Of a DNA stretch of 64,000 nucleotides, positions 54,556-62,084 are shown in pieces (position 1 is the stretch's first letter; each line of letters starts with the position of its first letter). Source of the stretch: Actinomycetales bacterium Actino_02. GTDB taxonomy: Bacteria; Actinomycetota; Actinomycetes; Propionibacteriales; Propionibacteriaceae. A model generated the notes under the pieces. It saw nothing but the letters and a program-made list of their open reading frames with translations. It ran no database searches and had not been told where the DNA came from. Both the position numbers and the translations under genes were made by a program. The stretch spans positions 1-64,000 of the forward strand of contig LUYM01000020.1 in assembly GCA_001603275.1 (NCBI GenBank), given 5' to 3'.

Positions 54556-56409
54556 GTGGCCGGCCTGATCAACGAGGAGGATCTCGCGACTGTTCGCGAG
54601 CGTTCCCGGATCGAGGACGTCGTGTCCAGCTACGTCACCTTGCGACGTGCCGGCGCCGGCTCGCTGACCGGACTGTGCCCGTTCCACGAGGAGAAGACCC
54701 CTTCCTTCCACGTGAACCCGGCTCGCGGCTTCTACCACTGCTTTGGCTGCGGTGAAGGTGGCGACGTCATCGCCTTTGTCCAGAAGATCAACAACGTCGG
54801 CTTCACCGAGGCCGTGGAGTTCCTGGCCGATCGGGTCGGGGTGCAACTGCGCTACACCGACGGCACCGGTAACCGCCCCGAGCCGGGACTGCGGTTGCGC
54901 ATTCTGGAGGCGAACCGGGCCGCCGCGGAGTATTTCGTCGATCAACTCAGCGCCCCGGACGGCTTGCCAGGTCGCCGTTTCCTCGATGGCCGAGGCTTCG
55001 ACAAGGCTGCAGCCGAGCAGTTCGGGATCGGCTACGCCCCGCTGGGTGGGCGGGATCTGAACGTCCATCTCAAGGGGCGCGGCTTCACCGAGAACGAGCT
55101 GGTGAAGGCCGGGCTGATTCGTGAGGCCGGCTGGGACTTCTTCCAGGGCCGGGTGCTGTGGCCGATCCGCGACGCCGGCGGCTCGGTGCTTGGTTTCGGG
55201 GCGCGGAAGATCTTCGACGACGACCGGATGCCGGCCAAGTATCTGAACACCCCCGAGACGATCGTCTACAAGAAGTCGAATGTCCTCTACGGGCTGGATC
55301 TGGCTCGGGTGAACATCGCCAAGAAGCGGCAGGCGGTGATCGTCGAGGGCTACACCGATGTGATGGCATGTCATCTGTCGGGGGTCGACACGGCGGTCGC
55401 ATCTTGTGGAACCGCCTTCGGCGACGAGCATGCCAAGTTGCTGCAGCGTCTGCTCGGCACCGGCGACGTCTCCGGAGGCGAAGTCGTGTTCACCTTCGAC
55501 GGCGACGCGGCCGGCCAAGCTGCGGCTTTGAAGGTGTTCAAAGGCGACCAGAACTTCTTGGCCCAGACCTACGTGGCCGTCGAGCCGACCGGCCTGGATC
55601 CGTGCGATCTGCGGATGCAGCAAGGTGACGCCGCGCTGCGCGAGCTGGTTGGACGACGGGTGCCGCTGTACCAGTTCGTGATGCGGAACATCCTCGCCGG
55701 CTACGACCTGGAGCGGGTGGACGGGCGGCTGGCCGCGCTGCGAGCCGCGGCGCCGCTGGTCAGCAGCGTGCGTGACGAGAGCCTAGTGATGGGCTACGTC
55801 CGGGAGCTCTCCAAGTGGCTCGGCATGGACCCCGACGAGGTGCGCCGGGAGGTGAAGGTGACCATCACTCGGCGCTCCCGCCCGGCGCAGGCCAGGGTCG
55901 AGCAGGAGGAGGCGCTGATCCCACCGCCCGAGCCCGGTCTGCCGGTGCCCGACCCGCGGGATCGGCGGCTGGAGGCCGAGCGCGGCACGCTGCGTCTGAT
56001 CGTCCGCGCACCGGAGACCTTCTCTGATGACTGGGACGGCCTGGTCGGTGAGGATTTCACCCACCCGACCTACCGGGCGCTGTTCGAGGCGGTGGTTGCT
56101 GCTGTCGACGGCCCGCAGCAGTGGACGCAGCGGATCCTGGCGGCGCGGCCCGATCCGGTGTTGGAGCAGCTGATCGTCTCGCTGGCCGTCGAGCCGGTGT
56201 TGCGTGACCCGACCGAGGCCTATGCCCGCGAGTATGCGGCTCGGCTGCGGCTACAGCTGCTTTCGACCAGGATCGCCGAACTGAAGTCGCGGCTGCAGCG
56301 GACGAACCCGGTGGACGACCCCGCTTCCTACAACAAGATGTTCGCCACCCTGATCGGCATGGAGAAGGAACGCAAGGACCTGATCGCGGAGGCCACCGCC
56401 ACCCCCTGA
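54556..56409 (+). CDS. dnaG: DNA primase
   Basis: A 617-residue replicative primase. CHC2 zinc finger: Cys41, His44, Cys62, Cys65. The catalytic TOPRIM domain spans about 255-345 (V-I-V-E-G-Y-T-D-V near 261, F-D-G-D-A-A-G near 314-320), and the C-terminal helicase-binding region runs from about 430. Length and layout are typical. GTG 54556 is the natural start from the conserved N-L-I-N-E-E-D-like opening. Confidence 0.97.
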   Translation: MAGLINEEDLATVRERSRIEDVVSSYVTLRRAGAGSLTGLCPFHEEKTPSFHVNPARGFYHCFGCGEGGDVIAFVQKINNVGFTEAVEFLADRVGVQLRYTDGTGNRPEPGLRLRILEANRAAAEYFVDQLSAPDGLPGRRFLDGRGFDKAAAEQFGIGYAPLGGRDLNVHLKGRGFTENELVKAGLIREAGWDFFQGRVLWPIRDAGGSVLGFGARKIFDDDRMPAKYLNTPETIVYKKSNVLYGLDLARVNIAKKRQAVIVEGYTDVMACHLSGVDTAVASCGTAFGDEHAKLLQRLLGTGDVSGGEVVFTFDGDAAGQAAALKVFKGDQNFLAQTYVAVEPTGLDPCDLRMQQGDAALRELVGRRVPLYQFVMRNILAGYDLERVDGRLAALRAAAPLVSSVRDESLVMGYVRELSKWLGMDPDEVRREVKVTITRRSRPAQARVEQEEALIPPPEPGLPVPDPRDRRLEAERGTLRLIVRAPETFSDDWDGLVGEDFTHPTYRALFEAVVAAVDGPQQWTQRILAARPDPVLEQLIVSLAVEPVLRDPTEAYAREYAARLRLQLLSTRIAELKSRLQRTNPVDDPASYNKMFATLIGMEKERKDLIAEATATP

Positions 56410-56516
56410 GGTGTGGGCCACAGTTGTCCACAGAAGTGGGTGTTGTCCAGGTGTTGCTGCACCGGTCGCCCGCGCCGCCGTTCCGCCGAGGCCTGCGGAC
56501 GGCCAGGGTGGGCCGC

Positions 56517-57365
56517 ATGCAACGAGATCAAGCCCTGCCGCTACTCACCGAGGCCGAGGAACGGCGCCTGGCCCGCCAGCTCGAGGCCGGAGTGCTGGCC
56601 GGTCACCTGCTCAGCTCAGGGGAGCGCCCGCTGCCGGCTACCGACGCCGAGCTTGGCGAGCTCGTCCAGGCGGGCCGGGAGGCCTGGGATCGGCTCCTGC
56701 TGTCGAACTTGCGGCTGGTGCAGAAGCTGGCCGGCCAGGAGGCTCGGCAGTCCGGGCTGCCGCTGGATGATCTGTTCCAGGAGGGCTGCCTGGCACTGAC
56801 CGGCGCCCTGCTGCGCTTCGACGCCGACCGCGGCAGGTTCCCGATGTACGCGGCCGGACGGATCGGGCGGCATCTGTCGGCGGTGTCGGCTGCCCGGCTC
56901 GGCGCGCTGGGCCTTCCGGTGGCGCAGGCGATCACCCTGCGCCGGTTGCGGGGGCTGCAGGCCGAGCGCGCTCAGGATGGGCGCGAGCGGCTCGCAGCAG
57001 CCGAGGCCGCAACGGTGATGGGTCGCGATCCGATCCAGATCGAGCGGCTGCTGCGGCACCAATCACCGGTGAGCCTCCACTTTGCTGATGCTGTCCCGGC
57101 GCCGACAACCGAGGCGGCCGACCCGGACCGGCGGATCCTGGACGATCAGCTGCGCCGCGAGATTGCCCGGCTCAGTCCGGAGCTGGCCACCGTGGTGAGA
57201 CTGAGGTTCGGCATTGACCGCGGGGAGCCGATGGATCTCAGCGAGCTTGCGACGCGACTGGGAGTGAGCCTGAGCACGGCTCGGCGGCGTGAGCGTGAGG
57301 CTTTGACGATTCTTCGACGACGGCTGCAGTCCTGCGGGATCACTGTGGCGGCGTTGGCCGGCTGA
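56517..57365 (+). CDS. Sigma-70 family factor, atypical
   Basis: A 282-residue sigma factor. Region 1.2-like start (L-L-T-E-A-E-E-R-R-L-A-R-Q-L-E), region 2 with L-S-N-L-R-L-V-Q-K-L-A near 61 and D-L-F-Q-E-G-C-L-A-L near 84, then M-Y-A-A-G-R-I-G-R-H-L instead of the usual Y-A-T-W-W-I-R, so the two promoter-melting Trp are absent. The region 4 HTH is near 245-275 (L-S-E-L-A-T-R-L-G-V-S-L-S-T-A-R-R). ATG 56517 has AGGGTGG ahead; GTG 56508 or 56424 are alternatives. Probably an alternative sigma factor next to dnaG. Confidence 0.85.
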   Translation: MQRDQALPLLTEAEERRLARQLEAGVLAGHLLSSGERPLPATDAELGELVQAGREAWDRLLLSNLRLVQKLAGQEARQSGLPLDDLFQEGCLALTGALLRFDADRGRFPMYAAGRIGRHLSAVSAARLGALGLPVAQAITLRRLRGLQAERAQDGRERLAAAEAATVMGRDPIQIERLLRHQSPVSLHFADAVPAPTTEAADPDRRILDDQLRREIARLSPELATVVRLRFGIDRGEPMDLSELATRLGVSLSTARRREREALTILRRRLQSCGITVAALAG

Positions 57366-57370
57366 GGTCC

Positions 57371-58930
57371 TCAGTACACCGGGGCCAGTCGAGCCAACAG
57401 TTGCTCGGGATCGGCGTCGAGGCGCCGTCCGGCGCTGGCGATGAGCCGGGCGCTGAGTGCCACGCTGAGCACCAAGATCGTCAGCCCGGTCAGCTCGGCG
57501 GGCCAGAGGTACGACAGCAGCCACCACGCGGTGCCGCCGAGGCTGACCAGGGCGAAGAACCCCATGAACCAGGCGAGGACCTTCAGGAACGCGCCTTGGC
57601 GGTTCCCGATCCGCGACTGATCGCTCGCGTTCAACACGCTGGACAGTGCGCCGACCCCGACGCCGGCCGCCGCAACCGCCAGCCCGGCCAGGACGCCGGT
57701 CAGCGGATCTTCCCGTGCTCCGCCCAGAGCCCATGCCAAGAAGGTGAACCCGAAGACCAGTGGCACCAGGAAGGTCAGTGGAGCCAGCACCTTGCCGATC
57801 AGCACCTGGCTCAGCCGGGCTCCGGAGCCGACCAGGTAGCCGAAGCCGGGACCGTCGTAGGCGAATACATTGAAGTTGCTGGAGATCACCGACATTGCCG
57901 CGAAGGCGGCCGTCTGCCAGACCAGGCCCCGATCGGCGAAGCTGGAGTGCGCCACAAAGACCCCGATCACCGGAGGAATGATCAGGGTCTGCAGAGCCCG
58001 AGGTGAGCGGAAGAAGAAGTAGCGCAGCTGCTGTGCGGCAGCCGCCTGGGTCGGGGTTGAGGCAAGGCTGCGCAGCAGCCACGGGATCAGTGGCAACTCG
58101 CTGTGCACCGAATCGGCGGTGCCAGAGGTCCAGCGACCGCGGTCGGCCCCAGCGACCCGGTGGCGCAGGATCGCCGCCCAGCCGATCAGGTTCAGCGCCA
58201 GCACGACCGCCACCCAGCCCAGTCGCAGCCAGTATCGCGGCCAGTTCTCGTCGCGGGCGGCGAGGATGGCACCGGCTGCGGCCCCGGGTGGCAGCCAGCC
58301 GGCTACCGCGCCCAATGGGCCTGCCAGTTGGGCACTGGCCGTCTCGATGGCAGCCTGCGCGCTCTGCGCCAGGGCGTAGATGGCCACCACCAGCAGTGCG
58401 GCGCCGATGGCGGTGGCGTCCCGGCCGCGGCGGGAGCGCAACGCTCCGGCCAGGAAGGCTTGGACGGTCCGCGATGCCGCGACACAGAGCAGGGTGAACA
58501 TCACGGCTGCGGCGACGGCGGCCACCCGAGCTGCCGCGCTCGAGCCGACGGCCAGGGCCCCGCCCGCGGAGAACAGCAGCGTGAAGACGACCGTGGGGGC
58601 AGCCAACGCCCCGGTGAGGAGGCCGAGTACCTGCTGGCTCGCCGTCAGCGGGTACTGCTCCAGCCGGGCCGGATCGACCACTCCGTCGGCCAGCGACGGC
58701 TCGACCAGCGGTCCGACCGCCCACGGCAACGAGATGGCAACGAAGGCACCGACCAACAGCGAGTCGCCAATGCCACGTCCGGTGACCAGCGCGGCGGTCA
58801 TGGTGGCGGCGATCAGGCCGAAGACCACTCCCACCGCCCAGGATGCGGCGAAATACCACTGTGCGCCGATCCGGCGTCCCCGAGCCCGGGCGGCAATGAT
58901 CAGCCTCAGTCGGGCGAGGACGAGAGCCAC
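57371..58930 (-). CDS. ABC-2 type exporter membrane protein
   Basis: A 519-residue membrane protein with about 12 hydrophobic helices. It overlaps the ATPase gene by 25 bp, so the two are coupled and form one ABC exporter. It begins A-L-V-L-A-R-L-R-L-I-I-A-A-R, as in actinobacterial ABC-2 transporters of unknown substrate. GTG 58930 has CCTCC-type sequence on the opposite strand (GGAGG on its own) 9 nt ahead. No substrate clue from neighbours. Confidence 0.85.
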   Translation of the reverse strand: MALVLARLRLIIAARARGRRIGAQWYFAASWAVGVVFGLIAATMTAALVTGRGIGDSLLVGAFVAISLPWAVGPLVEPSLADGVVDPARLEQYPLTASQQVLGLLTGALAAPTVVFTLLFSAGGALAVGSSAAARVAAVAAAVMFTLLCVAASRTVQAFLAGALRSRRGRDATAIGAALLVVAIYALAQSAQAAIETASAQLAGPLGAVAGWLPPGAAAGAILAARDENWPRYWLRLGWVAVVLALNLIGWAAILRHRVAGADRGRWTSGTADSVHSELPLIPWLLRSLASTPTQAAAAQQLRYFFFRSPRALQTLIIPPVIGVFVAHSSFADRGLVWQTAAFAAMSVISSNFNVFAYDGPGFGYLVGSGARLSQVLIGKVLAPLTFLVPLVFGFTFLAWALGGAREDPLTGVLAGLAVAAAGVGVGALSSVLNASDQSRIGNRQGAFLKVLAWFMGFFALVSLGGTAWWLLSYLWPAELTGLTILVLSVALSARLIASAGRRLDADPEQLLARLAPVY

Positions 58931-59670
58931 TGCAGCCCACCCTCCTTCAGGTCGCGGCCACCCACCAGTTCGACGAAGGCATCCTGCAGCGGACGCCCGT
59001 GTGAGACCTCGGCGACCGTGCCCTCAGCCAGCACCTGGCCATCACCGATCACCACGACTCGGTCGCACAGTCGCTGCACGACGTCCATCACGTGGCTGGC
59101 AAAGACCACCGTGCCGCCGCCGGATCGATACAGCTGAAGCAGGTCCTCCATCACCTGGGTGTTCACCGGGTCGAGTGCCCCGAAGGGCTCATCCAGAACC
59201 AGCACCTTGGGGCTGTGCAGCAGCGCAACCCCTAGCCCGATCCGCTTGATCATGCCCAGCGAGAAGTCGGCGATCAGTTGGTCACGGCTCTGGGCCAGGT
59301 CGAGGACGGAGAGCAGCTCGGCCGCCCGCGGCGCGATCACCTCGGGTTTCATTCCACGCAGACGGCCGGCGTACTCCAGCATTTCGGCGGCGGTGAGCCG
59401 GTCGAACAGCAGCGGATTGTCCGGCACGAAGCCGATCTCCCGCTTGGCCGCCTGCGGATTCGGCCAGACGGGAATCCCGGCCACAGTGGCCGTCCCGGTG
59501 TCCGGACGCAGCAGGCCGGTCAGCATTCGCAGAGTGGTCGACTTGCCGGCTCCGTTCGGGCCGGCGATGCCGTAGAAGGTGCCCCGCGGGATCTCCAGGT
59601 CGATGCCAGCCACCGCTCGCAGCGAACCGAACGTCTTCACCAACCCACGAGCAAGCAGCGCGGCTGTCAA
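58906..59670 (-). CDS. ABC-2 type exporter ATP-binding protein
   Basis: A 254-residue ABC ATPase: Walker A G-P-N-G-A-G-K-S-T near 38-46, an S-L-G-M-I-K-R-I-G signature-like segment near 138, in which the canonical LSGGQ reads F-S-L-G-M, and Walker B V-L-V-L-D-E-P near 157. The start is TTG 59670, with GGAGGACC ahead. It drives the downstream membrane protein. Confidence 0.9.
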   Translation of the reverse strand: MTAALLARGLVKTFGSLRAVAGIDLEIPRGTFYGIAGPNGAGKSTTLRMLTGLLRPDTGTATVAGIPVWPNPQAAKREIGFVPDNPLLFDRLTAAEMLEYAGRLRGMKPEVIAPRAAELLSVLDLAQSRDQLIADFSLGMIKRIGLGVALLHSPKVLVLDEPFGALDPVNTQVMEDLLQLYRSGGGTVVFASHVMDVVQRLCDRVVVIGDGQVLAEGTVAEVSHGRPLQDAFVELVGGRDLKEGGLQWLSSSPD

Positions 59671-59853
59671 CGGTCCTCCTTCGTTGCGACCGCGAGCGGT
59701 TGGTGCGGCTCGTCCAGCCTAGCTGCGGTCGCTGACCCACAGACCTCCGCGATGCGGAAGCCCGCAGTGAGGGCTGGTTCAGTGGCCCGAGTTGGCGCGC
59801 CCGGACCGGCTTCGCCAGACTGTCCGAGGCGATACTGAGCGAAGGAGCCGTCG

Positions 59854-60807
59854 ATGGCCGCTGACCTGTCGAGGTTGGTGGGCAGTGTGCTGCCAGTGCT
59901 CCTCCTCCTGGTCCTGGGGATGGCACTGCGCCGGACGTCTCTGCTCAACGACGACCTGGTGGCCGGCCTGAAGCGGCTGATCGTCGATCTGGCGCTGCCG
60001 GCCTTGCTGTTCACGACCTTCCTGACCACTCGGTTCGCCGTAGAGCACGTGTGGGTGATCCTGAGCGTGATCGCCGTGTGTGTGCTGCTGCTCGGAGTCG
60101 GAGAGCTCTTTCGGCGGCTGAATGGGGGATCGGCCTATCAGCGCCTTCTGTTCACCGGGTTCGAACTGGGCATGCTCGGCTTCGCGCTGTTCACCGCGGT
60201 CTACGGGGCGGCGAAGCTGCCAGCCTTGGGGGTGCTGGCTCTGGGCCACGAGCTGTTCATCTGGTTCGTGTTCGCCTCGCTGCTGCGGATCGAGGCCAGT
60301 GACGTGGTGTCGGCGCGCGCCACCGTCCGCAGCCTGATCACCTCGCCGGTGATCATCGCGATTCTGGCCGGGTTGATTCTTAACTTCGCCGGACTGGGCG
60401 GGTGGCTGACCACGGCCGCGATCCCTGCGGCCTTCCTGGGGGCATTGAGCTACCTCTCGGCGCTGATCGTCCCGTTGGTGTTGCTGATCGTCGGCTTCGG
60501 GACCCGGTTGACCTGGGCGGGGTTACGTCAAGCCCTGCCGCTGGTGGTGGCCCGACTGGTGGTTGTGGTCGGGCTGGCCCTGGCGCTCAACGCGTGGCTG
60601 ATCCACGGACTGCTGGGCCTGGATCAGAGCTATCAGGCGGCGTTGTTCACGCTGATGGTGATGCCGCCGCCGTTCATCGTCCCCTTGTTCATCCCGCGGC
60701 AGCGCTCGGACGACGCCGAGTACTGCAACAACGTCTTGTCGCTGTACTCGCTGGCTTCGGTGGTGGTCTTTGTCAGCTACGTGATGATCACCGGGGCGGC
60801 CGCCTAA
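59854..60807 (+). CDS. AEC-family (auxin efflux carrier-like) transporter
   Basis: A 317-residue permease with ten predicted helices in two halves. The N-terminal V-L-P-V-L-L-L-L-V-L-G segment, L-A-L-P-A-L-L-F near 48 and a C-terminal P-P-P-F-I-V-P-L near 270 match the AEC family, whose bacterial members export or import small organic acids and similar. ATG 59854 has AAGGAG, and GATACT at 59838-59843 may be its -10. Confidence 0.87.
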   Translation: MAADLSRLVGSVLPVLLLLVLGMALRRTSLLNDDLVAGLKRLIVDLALPALLFTTFLTTRFAVEHVWVILSVIAVCVLLLGVGELFRRLNGGSAYQRLLFTGFELGMLGFALFTAVYGAAKLPALGVLALGHELFIWFVFASLLRIEASDVVSARATVRSLITSPVIIAILAGLILNFAGLGGWLTTAAIPAAFLGALSYLSALIVPLVLLIVGFGTRLTWAGLRQALPLVVARLVVVVGLALALNAWLIHGLLGLDQSYQAALFTLMVMPPPFIVPLFIPRQRSDDAEYCNNVLSLYSLASVVVFVSYVMITGAAA

Positions 60808-60810
60808 GCT
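60805..60810 (+). promoter_or_regulatory. -10 box overlapping the AEC stop codon
   Basis: TAAGCT, whose TAA is the stop of the AEC gene, 6 nt before ATG 60817. Probable leaderless start of the lipoprotein gene. Confidence 0.45.
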
Positions 60811-60816
60811 GGCGGC

Positions 60817-61215
60817 ATGCTCCGACGCGTCCTGCTGTTCTGCCTCGTCCCGCTGCTGGCCGGCTGTGCTCAACTCACCGGCACCGCCGAATGGACCTCC
60901 ATCACGGCCGAGTACTCCGGCGCCGGCCAATCGTCCACGGCGACCGTGACCCCGACCAGGATCAGCGTGAAGTCCGGCAAGGTGAGCAATGCGCGTGACC
61001 TCCCCGACGGTGCGTGGACGGCTGTGACCACGGCGGTCCGGGCGCTGGCGGGTACCTCGGCGACCAAGGAGTGCAAGGACGGCCAGATCATCGTGATCAA
61101 GGCCTACGCCGGCGACAAGGTCCAGCAGAGCATCCGGGCCACCAGTTGCGAGGCGGGCGACTCCATGGCCAAGGCGCAGGCTGCACTGGACTCGCTGCTG
61201 GCCTACGTCCGCTGA
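60817..61215 (+). CDS. Small lipoprotein of unknown function
   Basis: A 132-residue protein with a short signal peptide and lipobox L-A-G-C (Cys17). The mature part is predicted beta-rich up to residue 55, then alpha/beta with two more Cys near 88 and 109 (T-K-E-C-K-D-G and T-S-C-E-A-G) that could form a disulfide outside the cell. No family recognised. Convergent with the TSUP gene, whose stop is 2 bp away. Confidence 0.8.
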   Translation: MLRRVLLFCLVPLLAGCAQLTGTAEWTSITAEYSGAGQSSTATVTPTRISVKSGKVSNARDLPDGAWTAVTTAVRALAGTSATKECKDGQIIVIKAYAGDKVQQSIRATSCEAGDSMAKAQAALDSLLAYVR

Positions 61216-61216
61216 G

Positions 61217-62020
61217 TCAAAGGAGCCCAGTTCCCCAGGTATCCCAGCAGAGCTTGGCGATCAGAACCCCCGAGACGATCAAGAAGGCGGCTCGGACGAA
61301 TCCGGAGCCTCGCGATATCGCCGTCCGTGCTCCCAGGTAGCCGCCGGCCAGGTTGGCTACGGCCAGCACGATACCGAGGCGCCACAGCACCCAGCCGTGT
61401 GGGACGAAGTAGGCCAGGGCGCCGAGATTGGTGGCGACGTTGACCACTTTGGCCTTGGCGCTGGCTTGCAGGAAGTCCAGGCCGAGCCCGACGAGAGCGA
61501 AGACGAGAAAGGCCCCGGTGCCCGGGCCGATCAGGCCGTCGTAGCAGCCGATCACGGCGCCAATGGCCAGACCCACAGCCGCGCGGTGATGGGCGGCCGG
61601 GGAGTGGGTGGTGGTGCGGCCGAGGGCGGGCCGAGCCGCGGTGAACGCGGCCACTCCGATCAGAGCCACGATCACGATCGGCTTGATGACGGCCACCGGC
61701 AGGAAGGTGGCCAGCGCGGCACCGCCGGCGCTGCCGACGAGGGCGGCCGCCGCCATCGGCAGGACGCTACGTAACTCGGTATGGGTCCGTCGCCGGTAGG
61801 TGATGGCACCGGTGGTGGTGCCGAAGATCGACGCGAACTTGTTAGTGGCCAGGGCCGAGATCGGGCTGATCCCCGGAAGCAGCAGCAGCACCGGCAACTG
61901 GACCAGACCGCCGCCGCCGATCACGGCGTCCACCCAACCCGCGGCCAGGGCGGCAAGGATGATCAGGGCCAGGACCGTCCAGGTGATTCCCTCGATCCCG
62001 AACAGGCTGTAGGGATCCAT
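61217..62020 (-). CDS. TSUP/TauE-SafE family membrane transporter
   Basis: A 267-residue protein with eight helices in two repeated halves. G-W-V-D-A-V-I-G-G-G-G-L-V-Q-L-P near 28-43 and C-Y-D-G-L-I-G-P-G-T-G-A-F near 158-170 are the repeated family motifs. Members move sulfite, sulfoacetate or other small organosulfur anions. The substrate cannot be told here. Confidence 0.88.
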   Translation of the reverse strand: MDPYSLFGIEGITWTVLALIILAALAAGWVDAVIGGGGLVQLPVLLLLPGISPISALATNKFASIFGTTTGAITYRRRTHTELRSVLPMAAAALVGSAGGAALATFLPVAVIKPIVIVALIGVAAFTAARPALGRTTTHSPAAHHRAAVGLAIGAVIGCYDGLIGPGTGAFLVFALVGLGLDFLQASAKAKVVNVATNLGALAYFVPHGWVLWRLGIVLAVANLAGGYLGARTAISRGSGFVRAAFLIVSGVLIAKLCWDTWGTGLL

Positions 62021-62061
62021 CAGGCTCCTGGCTCGGTTGCAGGAGTGAGCCTAACCTCTGC

Positions 62062-62080
62062 GGCGGGGCAAGCGCCCGCC
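62062..62080 (-). terminator. Hairpin after the subtilase gene
   Basis: GGCGGG / CCCGCC, 6-bp GC stem with a 7-nt loop, between the subtilase stop and the TSUP start. Confidence 0.4.
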
Positions 62081-62084
62081 CGGC

